Source: an uncultured Bacteroidales bacterium
Lineage (GTDB): Bacteria; Bacteroidota; Bacteroidia; Bacteroidales; Muribaculaceae
NCBI GenBank assembly: GCA_947175535.1
Contig: CAMWNF010000003.1
Location: 1 to 56,345, forward strand
Direction of reading: 5' to 3'
DNA length: 56,345 bases
Part shown: positions 1-7,305 of the stretch, piece after piece
Numbering within the stretch: the stretch's first letter is position 1
Layout: each line of letters opens with the position of its first letter
Program-made: the position numbers and the translations under genes
Notes under the pieces: generated by a model
Seen by the model: the letters and a program-made list of their open reading frames with translations, nothing else
Told to the model about the DNA's origin: nothing
The model's database searches: none

Positions 1-987
1 GCCAAGATTGTCAACAACGAACAGTTCCCCGTTCAGTTCATCTTCTCGGGCAAGGCTCACCCCGCCGACGGTGCAGGTCAGGGGCTGATAAAGCGCATCA
101 TGGAAATCTCCCACATGCCCCAGTTCGAAGGCAAGATTATCTTCCTCGAAGACTACAACATGATTGTTGCTAAACGTCTTGTGACAGGTGTCGACATCTG
201 GCTCAACACTCCGACCCGTCCTCTCGAAGCATCAGGTACGTCAGGCGAAAAGGCAGAGATGAACGGCGTGCTTAACTTCTCCGTGCTCGACGGATGGTGG
301 TACGAAGGCTACCGCTTCAACGAGAAAGCCGGCTGGGCTCTCACCGACAAGCGCACTTACACCGATCAGGCTCAGCAGGATAAACTCGACGCTGCAACCA
401 TCTACTCTATGCTCGAAAACGAGATTATCCCCCTCTACTTTGCCAAGAATTCGAAAGGCTACTCTCCCGAATGGGTTCAGTATATCAAACGCTCAATCGG
501 CGACATCGCTCCTCACTTCACCATGAAGCGCATGATTGACGATTATATCGCACGCTTCTACGACCCGGAAGCAGCGCGCTCAAAGAAACTCGCCGCCAAC
601 GATTTTGCTCTCGCGAAAGAAATCGTTGCATGGAAAGAAAAAGTTGCTGCTGCTTGGGACGGAATCAAAGTGTTCGACATCCGTCATTCAGGAGAAATCT
701 CAAACTCTTCTACAGGTCAGAAAGTACGCATCGAAGCCATTATCGACACCAACGGTCTCGGTAAGGATTTACATCTCGAACTCGTTGTTCACCGTCTCGA
801 AGACGGCATCGAGCACTTCGTTTCGACCAAAGACTTCAAGGTTATCAAGGAAGAAGGCAACGTCCTCACTTACGAACTCGACACCGAGACCAACGATCCC
901 GGCGTGTTCCGCGTAGGCTACCGCCTCTATCCCTATAACCCCAACCTCCCCCACCGCCAGGACTTCGCCTTCACCCGCTGGATTTAA
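1..987 (+). CDS. glgP: alpha-glucan (glycogen/starch) phosphorylase, C-terminal part
   Basis: The reading frame is open from the first base, so the gene begins upstream of the window; 328 codons are visible. Known family role: phosphorolysis of alpha-1,4-glucan to glucose-1-phosphate in the cytoplasm (GT35). The motif [14 protein letters not shown], followed by VLDGWW, matches the pyridoxal-phosphate site of the family, with the Schiff-base lysine at codon 250-252. [14 protein letters not shown] is typical of the short 'alpha-glucan family phosphorylase' branch found in Bacteroidales. The last ten codons are duplicated 639 bp downstream (see the repeats). The original terminator of this gene now probably lies beyond that insert, at 1658-1697, although another hairpin at 1063-1096 can also stop transcription. 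Product call is firm; the N-terminal half is not visible. Confidence 0.93.
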   Translation, partial: AKIVNNEQFPVQFIFSGKAHPADGAGQGLIKRIMEISHMPQFEGKIIFLEDYNMIVAKRLVTGVDIWLNTPTRPLEASGTSGEKAEMNGVLNFSVLDGWWYEGYRFNEKAGWALTDKRTYTDQAQQDKLDAATIYSMLENEIIPLYFAKNSKGYSPEWVQYIKRSIGDIAPHFTMKRMIDDYIARFYDPEAARSKKLAANDFALAKEIVAWKEKVAAAWDGIKVFDIRHSGEISNSSTGQKVRIEAIIDTNGLGKDLHLELVVHRLEDGIEHFVSTKDFKVIKEEGNVLTYELDTETNDPGVFRVGYRLYPYNPNLPHRQDFAFTRWI

Positions 988-990
988 TAT
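963..990 (+). repeat. 28-bp direct repeat, left copy (3' end of glgP)
   Basis: Perfect 28-bp match to 1602-1629. This copy encodes the last codons and stop of the phosphorylase plus three following bases. The match stops exactly at both ends: flanking bases differ on each side. Such gene-end duplication is what site-specific integration at the 3' end of a gene leaves behind. Confidence 0.95.
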
Positions 991-1062
991 AGCTTTGCCC
1001 GTTATGTATGGGATGTGGATTCTGCATATTGCATACCATCACATAAACAATTAATTTTAAGT

Positions 1063-1096
1063 AAATAGCCTGTTTCATATGAAGCAGGCTATTTTT
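1063..1096 (+). terminator. rho-independent terminator after glgP
   Basis: A perfect 10-bp stem (1063-1072 with 1085-1094) is followed by a short T run. It lies 75 bases past the glgP stop, inside the cassette, and would insulate the small genes from phosphorylase transcription. Confidence 0.8.
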
Positions 1097-1142
1097 GTAG
1101 ATAAAAAAGAAATGATATTAACAAATTTAGAATCATTTATAT

Positions 1143-1150
1143 TATCTTTG
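1143..1150 (+). promoter_or_regulatory. -7 promoter box of the two small cassette genes
   Basis: TATCTTTG matches the Bacteroidetes TAnnTTTG consensus exactly and lies 16 bases before the 47-aa gene. No clear TTG -33 box was seen at the usual distance. Confidence 0.6.
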
Positions 1151-1166
1151 TAGATATATATATGTG

Positions 1167-1310
1167 ATGAAGCAGATAATATTTAATACAGCTAATAAAT
1201 CCGTATGGCTTGAAAAAATCTTTCAAATCCACTCGGAATATGCACATACTATAGATATTGACCTCTCTACTTTTGAGAACGAAGAAATATTAGAAACATT
1301 CAATTGGTAA
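1167..1310 (+). CDS. small protein of unknown function (47 aa) paired with a STAS-like gene
   Basis: Begins with ATG at 1167 (a GTG directly precedes it) and ends at TAA 1308-1310, ahead of the next gene's ATG at 1316. The product starts MKQIIFNTANKSVWLEKIFQ and is acidic toward the C-terminus (ENEEILETFNW). I do not recognise the family. The fitting promoter box upstream, the tight coupling and the shared AT-rich composition argue that it is translated. STAS-like DUF4325 proteins often sit beside an ATP-binding partner; this protein is far too short to be one, so it may be a small regulator or a decayed remnant. Confidence 0.5.
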   Translation: MKQIIFNTANKSVWLEKIFQIHSEYAHTIDIDLSTFENEEILETFNW

Positions 1311-1315
1311 TAGAT

Positions 1316-1600
1316 ATGTGTACAATAGTATTAAACGATTTACTTTCTAATTCCGCTAATCTGCCGGACGCAGGTATGAAATTTTATGATATTATTAAGG
1401 ATGCGCTCGATAAATCAGAAAAAGTCGTTGTAAACATGACTAATGTCACAGCACTTCCTTCCATTTTTCTAAATGTTTCAATTGGTAAGGTAATAGAAGT
1501 TTATGGCATAGATAGACTGCGACATAATCTTTCTTTTATTAATATTACTAAAGGGCAAGCTATGAGATTTAGGGACTATGTAACAAATTATAAAGCATAA
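1316..1600 (+). CDS. STAS-like domain protein (DUF4325 type)
   Basis: 94 aa from ATG 1316; an upstream TTG at 1304 is less likely. The pattern of a helix (FYDIIKDAL), a strand (EKVVVNMTNVTAL), then SIFLNVSIGKVIE resembles the STAS-like DUF4325 fold, where the segment after the strand usually reads 'SSFLNEAFG'. STAS domains act as anti-anti-sigma or small-ligand switch modules, usually with a kinase or ATPase partner; none is present here. The stop lies one base before the second 28-bp repeat, so the gene fills the end of the cassette. Function beyond the fold is unknown. Codon use is clearly more AT-rich than in the flanking glgP. Confidence 0.7.
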   Translation: MCTIVLNDLLSNSANLPDAGMKFYDIIKDALDKSEKVVVNMTNVTALPSIFLNVSIGKVIEVYGIDRLRHNLSFINITKGQAMRFRDYVTNYKA

Positions 1601-1601
1601 C

Positions 1602-1629
1602 CTTCGCCTTCACCCGCTGGATTTAATAT
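1602..1629 (+). repeat. 28-bp direct repeat, right copy
   Basis: Identical to 963-990 (phosphorylase gene end). It lies one base after the STAS-like stop codon and just before the likely ancestral glgP terminator. Confidence 0.95.
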
Positions 1630-1657
1630 CGCGCGGTGGATAATAACTAATATTGAT

Positions 1658-1697
1658 AAGCGGCAACTTTCTTACAACGAAGCTACCGCTTTCTTTT
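1658..1697 (+). terminator. probable ancestral glgP terminator
   Basis: Six-base stem AAGCGG (1658-1663) with CCGCTT (1686-1691), extended inward by imperfect pairs, then a T-rich tail. It directly follows the right-hand repeat, as expected if this was the original 3' flank of glgP. Confidence 0.6.
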
Positions 1698-1706
1698 TGA
1701 AATTAC

Positions 1707-1856
1707 CTATGTGTCGCTCCACTGGAGCAAGCAAAGGGTCTTAATCTCGTCTGCCGAGAAGTCGGAGGCGAGAAGCTGATAAACATAACGTAGTTGTTTA
1801 TCGCCTAATTCGTGCCAGCCTTGCGGCACTCGGAAATTGATTGAAATGTTCTGCAT
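1707..1856 (-). pseudogene. 49-codon remnant or very small gene, MQNISINFRVPQGWHEL-type
   Basis: Opens with ATG at 1856 and ends with TAG at 1707-1709. The product contains GWHELGDKQLRYVYQLL and ends in LCLLQWSDT. From memory, this start resembles the N-terminus of longer (150-200 aa) hypothetical proteins in Bacteroidales accessory or phage-like regions, which suggests an early stop or a truncated copy. Base composition is higher in GC than the neighbouring small genes. It could equally be an intact micro-protein; no upstream promoter box is obvious. Confidence 0.45.
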
Positions 1857-1861
1857 AGAAA

Positions 1862-1900
1862 GTGGGCTTTAACGCACTTCGAAAGTACGGTAAAGCCCAC
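1862..1900 (-). terminator. terminator of the secreted-protein gene at 1921-2307
   Basis: Perfect 10-bp inverted repeat (1862-1871 with 1891-1900), 20 bases past the stop of the minus-strand gene and followed on that strand by a modest T-rich stretch. Confidence 0.6.
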
Positions 1901-1920
1901 ACACTTAATTATCCTAAATA

Positions 1921-2307
1921 TTATTTACAAGAAGGGTTACCGATACTTACAGTGATATTCCGGAGCTTCCCATCATAGGATTGAACTTTATTACATTCAA
2001 CACGAGTAGTCTGGTTAGGAGAGATGGCGGGAGAAAAATATACATTTTTTTGCAAAAGTGTAACAGGATGCCATAGAAGTTCTCCATTACTGTATGTGCA
2101 TGCTTCTGCATTAACTGTGATGTAAAGAGAAACAAGAGGCTTATTTGCACTATTTGCAATAGTTACATAACCTGAACCTTTTGTTGTATATGCAGTAGCA
2201 GATACATAATCGGTGCTTGAGCCTCCAACCATACAAGATGTGGTTGCTTCTTCTGCATATGTGATAAAACTAACACATAGCATCAACAAAAATAAAAATT
2301 TTTTCAT
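1921..2307 (-). CDS. small secreted protein of unknown function (128 aa)
   Basis: ATG at 2307 gives MKKFLFLLMLCVSFITYAEE, a standard signal peptide with cleavage probably after TYA. A longer frame reaches further upstream but only through a less likely start. The mature part is about 110 residues, Thr/Ser/Asn-rich, with four cysteines (SCMVGG, EACTYS, VECNK, PSCK), so two disulfides are possible in the periplasm or outside the cell. No known domain was recognised. AT-rich composition and position next to the cassette suggest accessory origin. It is preceded by a structured leader containing a terminator-like hairpin, so expression may be attenuated. Confidence 0.7.
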   Translation of the reverse strand: MKKFLFLLMLCVSFITYAEEATTSCMVGGSSTDYVSATAYTTKGSGYVTIANSANKPLVSLYITVNAEACTYSNGELLWHPVTLLQKNVYFSPAISPNQTTRVECNKVQSYDGKLRNITVSIGNPSCK

Positions 2308-2349
2308 ACGCGTTGCGTTTTGTTTGGTCTTACAGCCCATCCGACCGTT

Positions 2350-2384
2350 ATAAAAATAAAGAAGCGTGGACTGCTATGCCACGC
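2350..2384 (-). terminator. terminator or attenuator before the small secreted-protein gene
   Basis: Six-base stem GCGTGG/CCACGC (2364-2369 with 2379-2384) followed on the minus strand by TTCTTTATTTTT. It lies between the promoter at 2573-2602 and the gene start at 2307, so it either ends a separate RNA or acts as an attenuator. Confidence 0.6.
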
Positions 2385-2566
2385 CTTTATGTGAAGGTGG
2401 TCGGATTACCTTATGCGAAGATGTGGAATAAACAGCTCCACGCCTATGACGCGGAGACCGTTTTGCCATCTCTTGCGCATTGTGATAAGTTTCCGACGCT
2501 TTTCACATACAAGCAGAAGACATAACGCCTCTTGTTTTCAATACGTTGAAATGGAGAAACTCCAAT
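2350..2566 (-). ncRNA. structured leader RNA or small RNA (repetitive Bacteroidales-type element)
   Basis: A consensus promoter fires leftwards into this stretch, and it ends in a terminator hairpin, giving a predicted transcript of about 215 nt. The interior is GC-rich compared with its AT-rich surroundings and has several short self-complementary segments. From memory, near-identical text occurs at many loci in Bacteroidales genomes, where it is often mistaken for short proteins. I could not check this. I therefore treat the open frames across it as artefacts and call a structured RNA. Confidence 0.5.
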
Positions 2567-2572
2567 TCGCTG

Positions 2573-2602
2573 CAAATTTACGAATTATTTCTTAACCTAC
2601 AA
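2573..2602 (-). promoter_or_regulatory. promoter for the leader RNA and secreted-protein gene
   Basis: On the minus strand, TTG (2600-2602), 19 bases, then TAAATTTG (2573-2580): an exact Bacteroidetes promoter. Start of transcription is expected near 2566. Confidence 0.7.
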
Positions 2603-2995
2603 TTTTTCTATACGAAAAAAATTGGTATTTTTATTAGAGCTTTTCGTTTGGTGAAAATTTTTAATGGTTGTCAGGGGAGTCGGCATCATCATATTACTCC
2701 AACTAAAAACTGGCGTGAAATTCCTTTGAAATAATTTAGGATAAATATTAATAAGAGAGTGGATTATGAAATGTTTCATAGTCCACTCTCTATTTTTACA
2801 CAATCATTAACATTTATGTCCTCTATTCTTGCCCATGGCCGTATATAATTTTGTCAGTGTAAAAGGGTGGACAAAAGAAATTGATAAAATGTGTGTTTAA
2901 CGAGATTGATGCATTATGACTGTAATATTGATAGTAATCTGTTTCTTTGCGTGGATAGGACAGGTTTTGAAGGATGGCGGCAATGTAAGGTAATG
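2603..2995. other. intergenic stretch without recognised gene
   Basis: About 390 AT-rich bases. The only clear structure is the hairpin at 2754-2796. No open frame with convincing composition or start, and no tRNA-like fold, was seen. Confidence 0.6.
2754..2796. terminator. strong 18-bp hairpin with T run
   Basis: Arms 2754-2771 and 2774-2791 pair over 18 positions with a single G-T wobble and a two-base gap, followed by ATTTTT on the plus strand. No annotated plus-strand gene ends here, so it may close an unrecognised small RNA or act as a transcription barrier. Confidence 0.65.
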
Positions 2996-3026
2996 TTTGT
3001 CGTGTTGGGATAATTGTGTAATTTTG
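2996..3026 (+). promoter_or_regulatory. promoter of the chromate transporter operon
   Basis: TTTG (2996-2999), 19 bases, TAATTTTG (3019-3026): exact consensus. The predicted transcription start at about 3031-3033 lies before ATG 3038 by only a few bases, which favours ATG 3053 as the translation start. Confidence 0.75.
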
Positions 3027-3052
3027 TCTGTTGTAAAATGACGGATAAAACA

Positions 3053-3646
3053 ATGGACAAAAAAGCATCGTTAGCCCGCTTATTCGCGACTTTTTTCAAA
3101 ATCGGAGCTTTCACCTTCGGTGGCGGATGGGCGATGATAAGCATTATCGAACGTGAGATTGTCGATAAATATCATTGGATTGACCGCAATGAATTTCTCG
3201 ACCTTCTGGCAGTGGCGCAGTCTCTGCCCGGTATTCTTGCCGTAAACATTTCTGTCGCGGTGGGCGACAAGCTGCGCGGCCTTAAAGGCAGTATATTCTC
3301 AGCGGCAGGAACCATAGCACCAAGTTTCTTAATCATCCTACTCATCGCTATGTTCCTGACGCCCGATATCATCACGAATAACCCGGTGATATCAGCGATA
3401 TTCAAGGGCATACGTCCGGTAGTCGTGGCTCTCATTGTCGCACCGGTAATAACTTCCGCCAAGTCAGCGGGCATAAACTGGAAAACGGTATGGATTCCCG
3501 TTGCAGTCGCTTTGCTGATATGGTCAAAGTTGCCGTTTGTCTCCAATCCCATTTTATATATTGTTCTCGGCGGTCTGGGCGGATGGTATATACTTAACCG
3601 CAGTGTGAAGGCAAACAAAGACAGAAAGGAGGAGGCTGAGCAATGA
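3053..3646 (+). CDS. chrA: chromate transporter, first half-size subunit
   Basis: CHR-family membrane protein of half-length type (197 aa from ATG 3053; ATG 3038 would add five residues). The family moves chromate or related oxyanions outward across the inner membrane; the physiological substrate in anaerobes is uncertain. Seen: the hallmark FTFGGGWAM near the N-terminus, the AVAQSLPG segment, a GIRPVV motif and about five to six hydrophobic segments. The stop overlaps the start of the second subunit by four bases with AGGAGG upstream of it, so both are translationally coupled. Short CHR proteins work as pairs with opposite topology, which fits here. Confidence 0.88.
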   Translation: MDKKASLARLFATFFKIGAFTFGGGWAMISIIEREIVDKYHWIDRNEFLDLLAVAQSLPGILAVNISVAVGDKLRGLKGSIFSAAGTIAPSFLIILLIAMFLTPDIITNNPVISAIFKGIRPVVVALIVAPVITSAKSAGINWKTVWIPVAVALLIWSKLPFVSNPILYIVLGGLGGWYILNRSVKANKDRKEEAEQ

Positions 3647-4215
3647 TGATTTATCTTAGACTTATATGGAGCTATCTGAAAATAGGCTTCTTCGGCTTTG
3701 GCGGCGGTTATGCCATGCTCGCTCTGATTGAAAACGAGATTGTCACGCCCGGGTGGATTACTGAAAAGATGTTCACTGACATTGTGGCAATATCGCAAAT
3801 GACACCGGGACCAATCGGCATCAACTCGGCGACTTACATCGGCTATGTCGCACCGATGCACTCTTCGCCGGAATTAAGTTCTCCGTTCTGGGGTATTCTC
3901 GGCTCTATTATATGTACGCTCGTCGTAATCATCCCGTCGTTTCTTCTTGTGCGATATGCAAGCCATTACATAAGGAAACACCGTGACAGCGTGGTCATAA
4001 AAGGTATATTCAACGGTCTGCGACCGGTTGTCATCGGTCTTATAGCATCGGCAGCGCTTATATTGATGAACGGGGATAATTTCGGCACAACCAACCCCGA
4101 TATCATCAAAAGCGTAAGTCTTGCAGCCGTCGCTCTCGCCGTTACGCTGCTGACCAAGGTTCATCCCATCCTGATTATTGTCTGCGCCGGGGTCGCCGGG
4201 TATATATTATTCTGA
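3643..4215 (+). CDS. chrA: chromate transporter, second half-size subunit
   Basis: 190 aa. Repeats the CHR signature: FFGFGGGYAM near the N-terminus, MTPGPIGIN, and GLRPVVIG in the middle. It overlaps the upstream subunit by four bases and is preceded by a clear AGGAGG, unusual in this window, which fixes ATG 3643 (a second ATG follows immediately). The two proteins likely form an antiparallel heterodimer in the inner membrane. folC follows after six bases, so all three are probably cotranscribed from the promoter at 2996-3026. Confidence 0.88.
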   Translation: MMIYLRLIWSYLKIGFFGFGGGYAMLALIENEIVTPGWITEKMFTDIVAISQMTPGPIGINSATYIGYVAPMHSSPELSSPFWGILGSIICTLVVIIPSFLLVRYASHYIRKHRDSVVIKGIFNGLRPVVIGLIASAALILMNGDNFGTTNPDIIKSVSLAAVALAVTLLTKVHPILIIVCAGVAGYILF

Positions 4216-4221
4216 TAAGAT

Positions 4222-5511
4222 ATGACTTACGAAGAAACCCTCGACTATCTTTATACTAAGACGCCGATGTTTCAGTCAATCGGTGCGGGAGCTTATAAAC
4301 CGGGACTCGATACGGTCAAAGCGCTAAGCAAAATGTTCGGCAACCCGCACAAACGGTTGAAAACAATTCATGTCGGCGGGACTAACGGCAAAGGCTCGAC
4401 AGCGCACACCATCGCCGCCGTGCTTCAGTCTGCGGGATACAAGGTAGGGCTTTTCACTTCACCACATCTCATAGATTTCCGCGAACGAATAAGAGTTGAC
4501 GGCGAAATGATTGGCAAAGAAAAGGTCGTTGATTTTGTCGACCGTTTTATTGCCGCAGGCGGAGAAAAACTCTGTCCATCATTTTTCGAACTGACAACAA
4601 TCATGGCATTCGAACATTTCGCCGAAAGTGAGGTCGATGTAGCTGTCATCGAAGTCGGTCTGGGTGGCAGACTCGACAGCACCAACATCATCGTGCCCGA
4701 CCTGTCAGTCATCACCAATATATCGAAAGACCATACGGCATTGTTAGGAGATACATTGCCGGAGATTGCGGCAGAGAAAGCCGGTATTATTAAAGAAGGT
4801 GTGCCGGTCGTTATCGGGGAATCTGAGGGCGATGTGCGCAATGTGTTCCGTGACAAGGCTGCACTATTGCACTCACCTATCTATTACGCGGATGACATCA
4901 AGGAATTTGAAGATGCTCAGCCATCGAACGATAAAATTATTTATAAAGGCACAAAATGGGGAGACATTACCGGTGAGCTTTGCGGCGATTGCCAGACAAA
5001 AAATGCCGCTACTATATTGTGTACCCTCGACAGGTTGAATGAAATCGGATATAAAATCACGCCAGAAGCGGTCTCAAAAGGGTTCAGCCGGGTGTCCACA
5101 CTGACCGGTCTTGCCGGCAGATGGATGAAAATCAGCGAAAATCCGACAGTTATCTGTGATACGGGGCATAATGTCGGAGGTTGGGAATATCTGAGTAAAC
5201 GACTGGCAAACTATGGCGACAGACTGCATATGGTAATTGGTTTTGTCAACGACAAAGACATCAGCGGAATACTATCCATGATGCCTGCCAACGCTCATTA
5301 CTACTTTGTAAAGCCGTCGGTCAATCGCGGACTATCTGCTGAAAAGCTGACTGAACTTGCCAATAAGAACGGTCTGGAGGGATTGACATTTGAAACAGTC
5401 GCAGAAGGATATGAAAAAGCCCTCTCTCAATTGAAAGAGGGCGATACAATCTTTGTCGGCGGCAGCACATTTGTCGTCGCCGATATACTGGCTCTTATCG
5501 AACGGCAATAA
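4222..5511 (+). CDS. folC: bifunctional folylpolyglutamate / dihydrofolate synthase
   Basis: 429 aa, normal for FolC. The enzyme ligates glutamate to dihydropteroate and then to folates, using ATP, in the cytoplasm. Seen: P-loop GTNGKGST at residues 53-60, the Mur-ligase-like [10 protein letters not shown] at 146-155, SKDH at 169-172, and AAEKAGIIK around 183-191. The C-terminal ligase domain has CDTGHNVGG. It is the third gene of the chromate transporter operon by spacing, though the functions are unrelated. It runs into ridA on the opposite strand with a 17-base overlap, so the two 3' ends are antisense to each other. Confidence 0.95.
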   Translation: MTYEETLDYLYTKTPMFQSIGAGAYKPGLDTVKALSKMFGNPHKRLKTIHVGGTNGKGSTAHTIAAVLQSAGYKVGLFTSPHLIDFRERIRVDGEMIGKEKVVDFVDRFIAAGGEKLCPSFFELTTIMAFEHFAESEVDVAVIEVGLGGRLDSTNIIVPDLSVITNISKDHTALLGDTLPEIAAEKAGIIKEGVPVVIGESEGDVRNVFRDKAALLHSPIYYADDIKEFEDAQPSNDKIIYKGTKWGDITGELCGDCQTKNAATILCTLDRLNEIGYKITPEAVSKGFSRVSTLTGLAGRWMKISENPTVICDTGHNVGGWEYLSKRLANYGDRLHMVIGFVNDKDISGILSMMPANAHYYFVKPSVNRGLSAEKLTELANKNGLEGLTFETVAEGYEKALSQLKEGDTIFVGGSTFVVADILALIERQ

Positions 5512-5881
5512 CTTCTATCTCGACAAGAACATTCTTGGGCAGAGTCTTAACTGCTACAGCCGAGCGAGCGGGATAAGGTTCGGTGAATGTCGCTGCATAT
5601 ACTTCATTCATGGCAGCGAAATCGTTCATATCTGCGAGGAACACAGTCGTCTTCACCACATTGTCAACAGTCAAATCGGCTGCAGCGAGTATGGCTTTCA
5701 CATTAGCGAGCGACTGCTCTGTCTGAGCCTTGATACCTTCAGGAATCTCACCTGTTTCGGGATTAAGGGGTATCTGACCTGAAGCGAAGACTATCGACGA
5801 GGTTGTTGTCTTAGCATCGATTGCCTGACTGTAGGGTCCGATTGCGCCTGGGGCGGCAGTTGTTGAAATTACTTTTTTCAT
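5495..5881 (-). CDS. ridA: RidA family reactive-intermediate deaminase
   Basis: 128 aa, the usual size for RidA/YjgF. The family hydrolyses enamine and imine intermediates released by PLP enzymes; trimer, cytoplasmic. Seen: [10 protein letters not shown] near the N-terminus, [14 protein letters not shown], and near the C-terminus [20 protein letters not shown], containing the conserved arginine that binds the substrate carboxylate. It is the last gene of a minus-strand operon with the BrkB-like gene (ATGA overlap at 5878-5881) and the channel gene. It overlaps the end of folC convergently. Confidence 0.93.
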   Translation of the reverse strand: MKKVISTTAAPGAIGPYSQAIDAKTTTSSIVFASGQIPLNPETGEIPEGIKAQTEQSLANVKAILAAADLTVDNVVKTTVFLADMNDFAAMNEVYAATFTEPYPARSAVAVKTLPKNVLVEIEVIAVR

Positions 5882-7305
5882 GCTTCTGTAGTTTTTGATG
5901 ATTGAATATTATCTTTTTCCTGATTATCAGGTTGTCTGAGTGTCAATTTACCTTTTACTTCCACAAGTGTTTCCACCGGGATATCAACAAGCTTCACTGA
6001 GCCTGCAAACTGGTTGAGACAAGTGGTCATCTTATCATAGATTTCGACAACACCAGGGAACATTTTATCGAACGACGGGATGAAACCGTGTCTGCCGGAA
6101 GCCTCAAGTCGGTCACGAATTTCCGAAACCGTTATTTTATCGACTTCCATTGCCGGCTGATAACCGTATGATTCCTGTTTTTCATCCAACACAACTCGTG
6201 AGACGAGACCTGACTTGACAAGCGAGTCGACAGCGTCACCGACGAGTCGCGATGGCAGATGATAGCCGACGATAATATCTCTGACCGTCAATGGTGGCTG
6301 ACCGTCAGCGAACCGACGGACAATTACGGCGGCGACAGCCATTATAACTTTCTCGCGATACCGCAGGGATATACGGTCTACATCTTCTTTGAAATCAAAT
6401 TCAAATATGTTTTGCGAGGCATAACAGAGTACCGCCCCCGATAAGGTTATCACCCATACGAGCTGAAGCCATATCAACATCAGGGGTATAAACGAGACGC
6501 TTCCGTAAATCGCATTATATTTGGCTACATACATCTGACCTGTCACGAAAATCCACTGTAGTATCATAAAGCCTGTTCCGGCAAGTACTCCCGCAATCAA
6601 GGCATTGGCGAATTTGACTTTAACATTCGGTATAAGCATATAGACCGCCGTAAAAAACAGCCATGTGAAAATCCACGACCCCGCTTCCAGAAAAAAGGTA
6701 ACCAGCGGCGTCAGAAATTTGAAATGGAATATCGCATCAATTGTTGAGGACAAAAGCATATTGAGACCTCCGGCACAAATCATAAGAACCGGAAGAATAA
6801 GCAACATCGCTGTATAGTCAGTAACTTTTCTCCACAGACTGCGACCCGTCTTGACACCCCAAACAGCATTAAAGCTGTCCTCTACGCTACTCACAAGGGA
6901 AATCAACGTCCAGAGAAGAAACAGCAGTCCGATACCGACAAACACACCCTCACTGGCTTGATTGAGATAAGAATCTACAAATGCGAGCATACGGCTTATA
7001 GCCTCTTTCTGAGCATGAAAAATCGAATAAATTTCTGTCTCTATCAGCGACTGCAGACCGAAACCCCGTCCAAGCGCAAAAAGCATGGCAAGTGCCGGCA
7101 CAATGGCGAGAACCGTTCGATAGGTCATTGCGCACGCCTGAGACTGGATATCAGCACTCATAAACGAACGTACGGACAGATTAACAGTTTTGATTATCTT
7201 GACCTTAACCGTATTCTTGCGTTCGTTCCAGACATTAACCGTACCATACTGCCAAAAGGCAGTGGCACGATGACGAAGACTGTCGATTTTCTTTCCTATG
7301 TTCAT
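5878..7305 (-). CDS. YihY/BrkB family inner-membrane protein
   Basis: 475 aa. An N-terminal cytoplasmic stretch is followed by six hydrophobic segments between about residues 60 and 310 that fit the YihY/BrkB fold ([32 protein letters not shown] are typical). Function in the family is unsettled; it was once misnamed ribonuclease BN. The roughly 150-residue tail resembles a winged-helix-like extension ([24 protein letters not shown], then DRLEASG), common in Bacteroidetes members. Start and stop overlap the neighbours by four bases on each side, giving a tight three-gene operon: channel, BrkB, ridA. Confidence 0.88.
   Translation of the reverse strand: MNIGKKIDSLRHRATAFWQYGTVNVWNERKNTVKVKIIKTVNLSVRSFMSADIQSQACAMTYRTVLAIVPALAMLFALGRGFGLQSLIETEIYSIFHAQKEAISRMLAFVDSYLNQASEGVFVGIGLLFLLWTLISLVSSVEDSFNAVWGVKTGRSLWRKVTDYTAMLLILPVLMICAGGLNMLLSSTIDAIFHFKFLTPLVTFFLEAGSWIFTWLFFTAVYMLIPNVKVKFANALIAGVLAGTGFMILQWIFVTGQMYVAKYNAIYGSVSFIPLMLIWLQLVWVITLSGAVLCYASQNIFEFDFKEDVDRISLRYREKVIMAVAAVIVRRFADGQPPLTVRDIIVGYHLPSRLVGDAVDSLVKSGLVSRVVLDEKQESYGYQPAMEVDKITVSEIRDRLEASGRHGFIPSFDKMFPGVVEIYDKMTTCLNQFAGSVKLVDIPVETLVEVKGKLTLRQPDNQEKDNIQSSKTTEA

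Larger units (their letters stand above)
991..1601 (+). mobile_element. possible integrase-less cassette bounded by 28-bp direct repeats
   Basis: The interval between the two repeats is visibly AT-richer than glgP. It holds its own terminator, a consensus -7 promoter box and two small overlapping genes, and no recombinase. Layout: repeat, terminator, promoter, 47-aa gene, STAS-like gene, repeat. Seen: the repeats and gene content. Inferred: that the unit entered as a 639-bp block by recombination at the phosphorylase 3' end, with an enzyme supplied in trans. The alternative is a segmental duplication or an eroded larger element. Confidence 0.5.

Noticed and set aside
2313-2595. Two overlapping plus-strand frames of 60-70 codons in the element at 2.3-2.6 kb
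   Set aside because: They overlap in different frames, have no proper promoter on that strand and run through the structured minus-strand transcript with its terminator. I take them as artefacts of a GC-rich RNA element.
3172-3861. 229-codon open frame on the minus strand opposite the chromate transporter genes
   Set aside because: Composition and repeats reflect the antisense of two clear membrane-protein genes; it spans the junction of both and has no recognisable domain.
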